From: CAZJFH01 sp964545205
GTDB taxonomy: Bacteria; Pseudomonadota; Alphaproteobacteria; Rhodospirillales; Magnetospirillaceae
Assembly: GCA_964545205.1 (NCBI GenBank)
Contig: CAZJFH010000121.1
Span: 1-6,959 of the forward strand
Direction: 5' to 3'
Length of the DNA stretch: 6,959 nucleotides
Each line of letters opens with the position of its first letter. The stretch's first letter is position 1. Made by a program: the position numbers and the translations under genes. A model generated the notes under the pieces. The model was not told the DNA's origin. It ran no database searches and was given only the letters and a program-made list of their open reading frames with translations. Below are positions 5,193-6,959 of this stretch, piece after piece.

Positions 5193-6821
5193 CGTGATCA
5201 CGGTCGGTTCGGCGCGCCCGGTACGCGATTCGATCTCGGCGACCTGCCGGGCCACCTGTATCAGATCGGCCAGGGCGGCCTGGGTGTCCAGGTCATGTCT
5301 GGCCGGATCGGGCTCGTAGCGCTCGATATAGACCCGCAGCGTCGCCCCCTCGGTGCCGGTGCCGGACAGGCGGTAGACGATGCGCGAGCCGTCGGCGAAC
5401 ACCAGCCGGATGCCCTGGCGGCGCGACTGGCTGCCGTCGACCGGATCGGTGTAGGCGAAATCGTCGGCCAGCGCGACCTCGAATCCGCCCAGGCGCCGGC
5501 CCTTCAGCCCGCCGGCGACGCGGCGCAGATGCTCCATCAGCCCCTCGGCGGCCTCGGCGTCGAGGCCCTCGTAGTCGTGGCGGGAGTAGTAGTTGCGGCC
5601 GTATTCGCGCCAGTGGCCGCGCACGATGTCGGCGACCGACTGCTTGCGCGCCGCCAGCACGTTGAGCCACAGCAGCACCGCCCACAGGCCGTCCTTCTCG
5701 CGCACGTGGTCCGAGCCGGTGCCGAAGCTCTCCTCGCCGCAGATCGTCGCCATGCCGGCGTCGAGCAGGTTGCCGAAGAACTTCCAGCCGGTGGGAGTCT
5801 CGAAACACGGCACGCCCAGCCTGGCGGCGACGCGGTCGGCGGCCTGGCTGGTCGGCATCGACCGCGCGATGCCCTTCAGCCCGCCGGCGTAGCCGGGCGC
5901 CAGCGTGGCGTTGGCGGCCAGGACCGCCAGGCTGTCCGAGGGCGTGACGTAGAAGCCGCGGCCCAGGATCATGTTGCGGTCGCCGTCGCCGTCCGAGGCG
6001 GCGCCGAAATCGGGCGCGTCCGGCCCCTCCATCACCGCCACCAGGTCGCGGGCGTGGACCAGGTTGGGATCGGGGTGGTGGCCGCCGAAATCCTCGAGCG
6101 GCGTGCCGTTGATCACGGTGCCGGCCGGCGCGCCCAGCCGGTTCTCGAGAATCTCGTGGGCATAGGGCCCGGTCACCGCGCTCATGGCGTCGAAGCAGGC
6201 GCGGAAGCCGCCGGCGAACAGCGCCCGGATCGCGCCGAAGTCGAACAGGCTCTCCATCAGCTCGGCGTAGTCGGCGACCGGATCGACGACCTCGACCGTC
6301 ATGTCGCCGAGCCGCGCCGTGCCCGGCGCGTCGATGTCGACGTCGCCGGCGTCGAGGATGCGGTACTCGGATATCGCCGTGGTGCGGGCGTGGATCGCCT
6401 CGGTCACCTTTTCCGGGGCCGGGCCGCCGGCGCCGATATTGTACTTGATGCCGAAATCCTCGTCCGGACCGCCGGGATTGTGGCTGGCCGACAGGATGAT
6501 GCCGCCGAAGGCCCGGTGCTTGCGGATGACGCAGGACGCCGCCGGCGTCGACAGGATGCCGCCGCGGCCGACCATCACCCGGCCGAAGCCGTTCGCCGCC
6601 GCCATCTTCAGGATCGTCTGGACGGCCGCGCGGTTGTGATGGCGGCCGTCGCCGCCGAGCACCAGCGTCGCCCCCGCGAAGCCGTCGAGCGAGTCGAAGA
6701 TCGACTGGACGAAATTCTCCAGGTAATGCGGCTGCTTGAAGACCTTGACCTTCTTGCGCAGGCCCGAGGTGCCCGGCTTCTGGCCGGAAAACGGCGCCGT
6801 GGCGACGGTACGGACGGTCAT
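5190..6821 (-). CDS. pgm: Alpha-D-glucose phosphate-specific phosphoglucomutase
   Basis: The 543-residue cytoplasmic enzyme interconverts glucose-6-phosphate and glucose-1-phosphate, the precursor of UDP-glucose and ADP-glucose. Its length and motifs match the long, eukaryote-like Pgm branch found in many proteobacteria. The N-terminal signature KPGTSGLRKKV lies at 15-25. The catalytic phosphoserine is S113 in SASHNPGG, followed by the conserved DFGIKYN. The magnesium loop is SDGDGDRN with D277, D279 and D281. TPTGWKFFGNLL is at 342-353. The sugar loop is GEESFGTGSDH (362-372), and the phosphate-binding loop RLSGTGTEGATLR is at 484-496. ATG 6821 was chosen because GGGGG lies eight bases upstream and family homology begins about here. 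A longer frame from 6857 would start inside the hairpin repeat and add a Gly-rich stretch unlike the family. It is the first gene of a two-gene operon with the AlgC-type mutase, a tandem of distant paralogues with different sugar loops. Its promoter was not recognised and may lie beyond the window. Confidence 0.96.
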   Translation of the reverse strand: MTVRTVATAPFSGQKPGTSGLRKKVKVFKQPHYLENFVQSIFDSLDGFAGATLVLGGDGRHHNRAAVQTILKMAAANGFGRVMVGRGGILSTPAASCVIRKHRAFGGIILSASHNPGGPDEDFGIKYNIGAGGPAPEKVTEAIHARTTAISEYRILDAGDVDIDAPGTARLGDMTVEVVDPVADYAELMESLFDFGAIRALFAGGFRACFDAMSAVTGPYAHEILENRLGAPAGTVINGTPLEDFGGHHPDPNLVHARDLVAVMEGPDAPDFGAASDGDGDRNMILGRGFYVTPSDSLAVLAANATLAPGYAGGLKGIARSMPTSQAADRVAARLGVPCFETPTGWKFFGNLLDAGMATICGEESFGTGSDHVREKDGLWAVLLWLNVLAARKQSVADIVRGHWREYGRNYYSRHDYEGLDAEAAEGLMEHLRRVAGGLKGRRLGGFEVALADDFAYTDPVDGSQSRRQGIRLVFADGSRIVYRLSGTGTEGATLRVYIERYEPDPARHDLDTQAALADLIQVARQVAEIESRTGRAEPTVIT

Positions 6822-6845
6822 GTGCGATTCCCCCGAAACGATCCC

Positions 6846-6866
6846 CCCTCCCCTCATGGGAGAGGG
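6846..6866. repeat. Imperfect GC-rich hairpin next to the pgm start
   Basis: CCCTC+CCC (6846-6853) pairs with GGG+GAGGG (6858-6860 and 6862-6866), leaving A6861 bulged and a TCAT loop. It shares the CCCTCTCCC/GGGAGAGGG core with the hairpin at 6900-6923, so it looks like a diverged member of the same repeat family. It ends 25 bases before the pgm ATG. Confidence 0.5.
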
Positions 6867-6899
6867 CGCGGCGCGACATGCGCCTGTTCCCCACGAGTC

Positions 6900-6923
6900 C
6901 CCTCTCCCGCTTGCGGGAGAGGG
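6900..6923. repeat. Dispersed intergenic palindrome CCCTCTCCCGC/GCGGGAGAGGG
   Basis: A perfect 11-base inverted repeat (6900-6910 and 6913-6923) is separated by only TT, effectively a CTTG loop. Palindromes of the type CCCTCTCCC-N-GGGAGAGGG are well known as high-copy intergenic hairpins in high-GC proteobacteria, similar in concept to REP elements. That it is multicopy in this genome is inference, because only one other, imperfect copy is visible here. It could also act as a terminator for a gene to the right, but it lacks a T-run. Confidence 0.7.
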
Positions 6924-6928
6924 AGGGG

Positions 6929-6946
6929 CCCGCCGCTTGCGGCGGG
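6929..6946. repeat. Second palindrome of the composite repeat
   Basis: CCCGCCGC (6929-6936) and GCGGCGGG (6939-6946) form a perfect eight-base inverted repeat, again around TT. It begins six bases after the end of the previous palindrome. The purine-rich GGGAGGGGGAGGGCGG tail continues to the window edge, so the composite element is probably cut off there. Confidence 0.6.
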
Positions 6947-6959
6947 AGGGGGAGGGCGG

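Noticed and set aside
506..6821. A defence, secretion or mobile system hidden among the four genes
   Set aside because: All four genes belong to familiar housekeeping or sensory families with intact motifs. No integrase, transposase, toxin-antitoxin pair, nuclease or att-like repeat was seen.
6822..6857. Upstream in-frame start for pgm at 6857
   Set aside because: It lies inside the hairpin repeat, would add a Gly-rich non-conserved leader, and has no ribosome binding site; ATG 6821 fits the family start.
5293..6894. 533-codon minus-strand frame overlapping pgm
   Set aside because: An Arg-rich alternate-frame translation of the pgm sequence; all pgm motifs are in the other frame.

Overview
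This is a high-GC proteobacterial chromosomal segment. The coding style, the GC-rich third positions, the alphaproteobacterial-type phosphoglucomutase and the hairpin repeat at the right end suggest an alphaproteobacterium, possibly Rhodospirillales-like. The genus cannot be named from the sequence alone. No phage, transposase, CRISPR array, tRNA or rRNA gene was recognised.

Layout. Bases 1-505 hold no convincing gene. They contain a likely promoter firing leftwards out of the window (53-81), a CRP-like palindrome (146-161), a second palindrome (177-194) and a possible rightward promoter (238-266). A plus-strand gene for an exported M23 (LytM-type) peptidoglycan endopeptidase follows (506-1900). 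It converges on a minus-strand methyl-accepting chemotaxis protein gene (1971-3650), and a strong GNRA-loop hairpin in the 70-base gap can serve both as terminator. A 151-base gap with two inverted repeats and a pair of direct repeats separates the chemoreceptor from two minus-strand alpha-D-phosphohexomutase genes. These are transcribed pgm (5190-6821) then an AlgC-type phosphomannomutase/phosphoglucomutase (3802-5181). The right end (6846-6959) is a composite of GC-rich hairpins, a dispersed intergenic repeat that reaches almost to the pgm ribosome binding site.

How the genes relate. The two mutases form a tight, probably translationally coupled pair: the pgm stop codon lies inside the ribosome binding site of the next gene. 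Together they would interconvert hexose 6-phosphates and 1-phosphates, supplying glucose-1-phosphate and mannose-1-phosphate for nucleotide sugars, lipopolysaccharide, exopolysaccharide and storage glucan. The M23 enzyme acts on the cell wall, so three of the four genes concern the envelope or its precursors. The chemoreceptor has no che gene beside it. All four proteins look intact with their key residues present. The window is mostly ordinary housekeeping sequence, and the least explained part is the regulatory region upstream of the endopeptidase gene.
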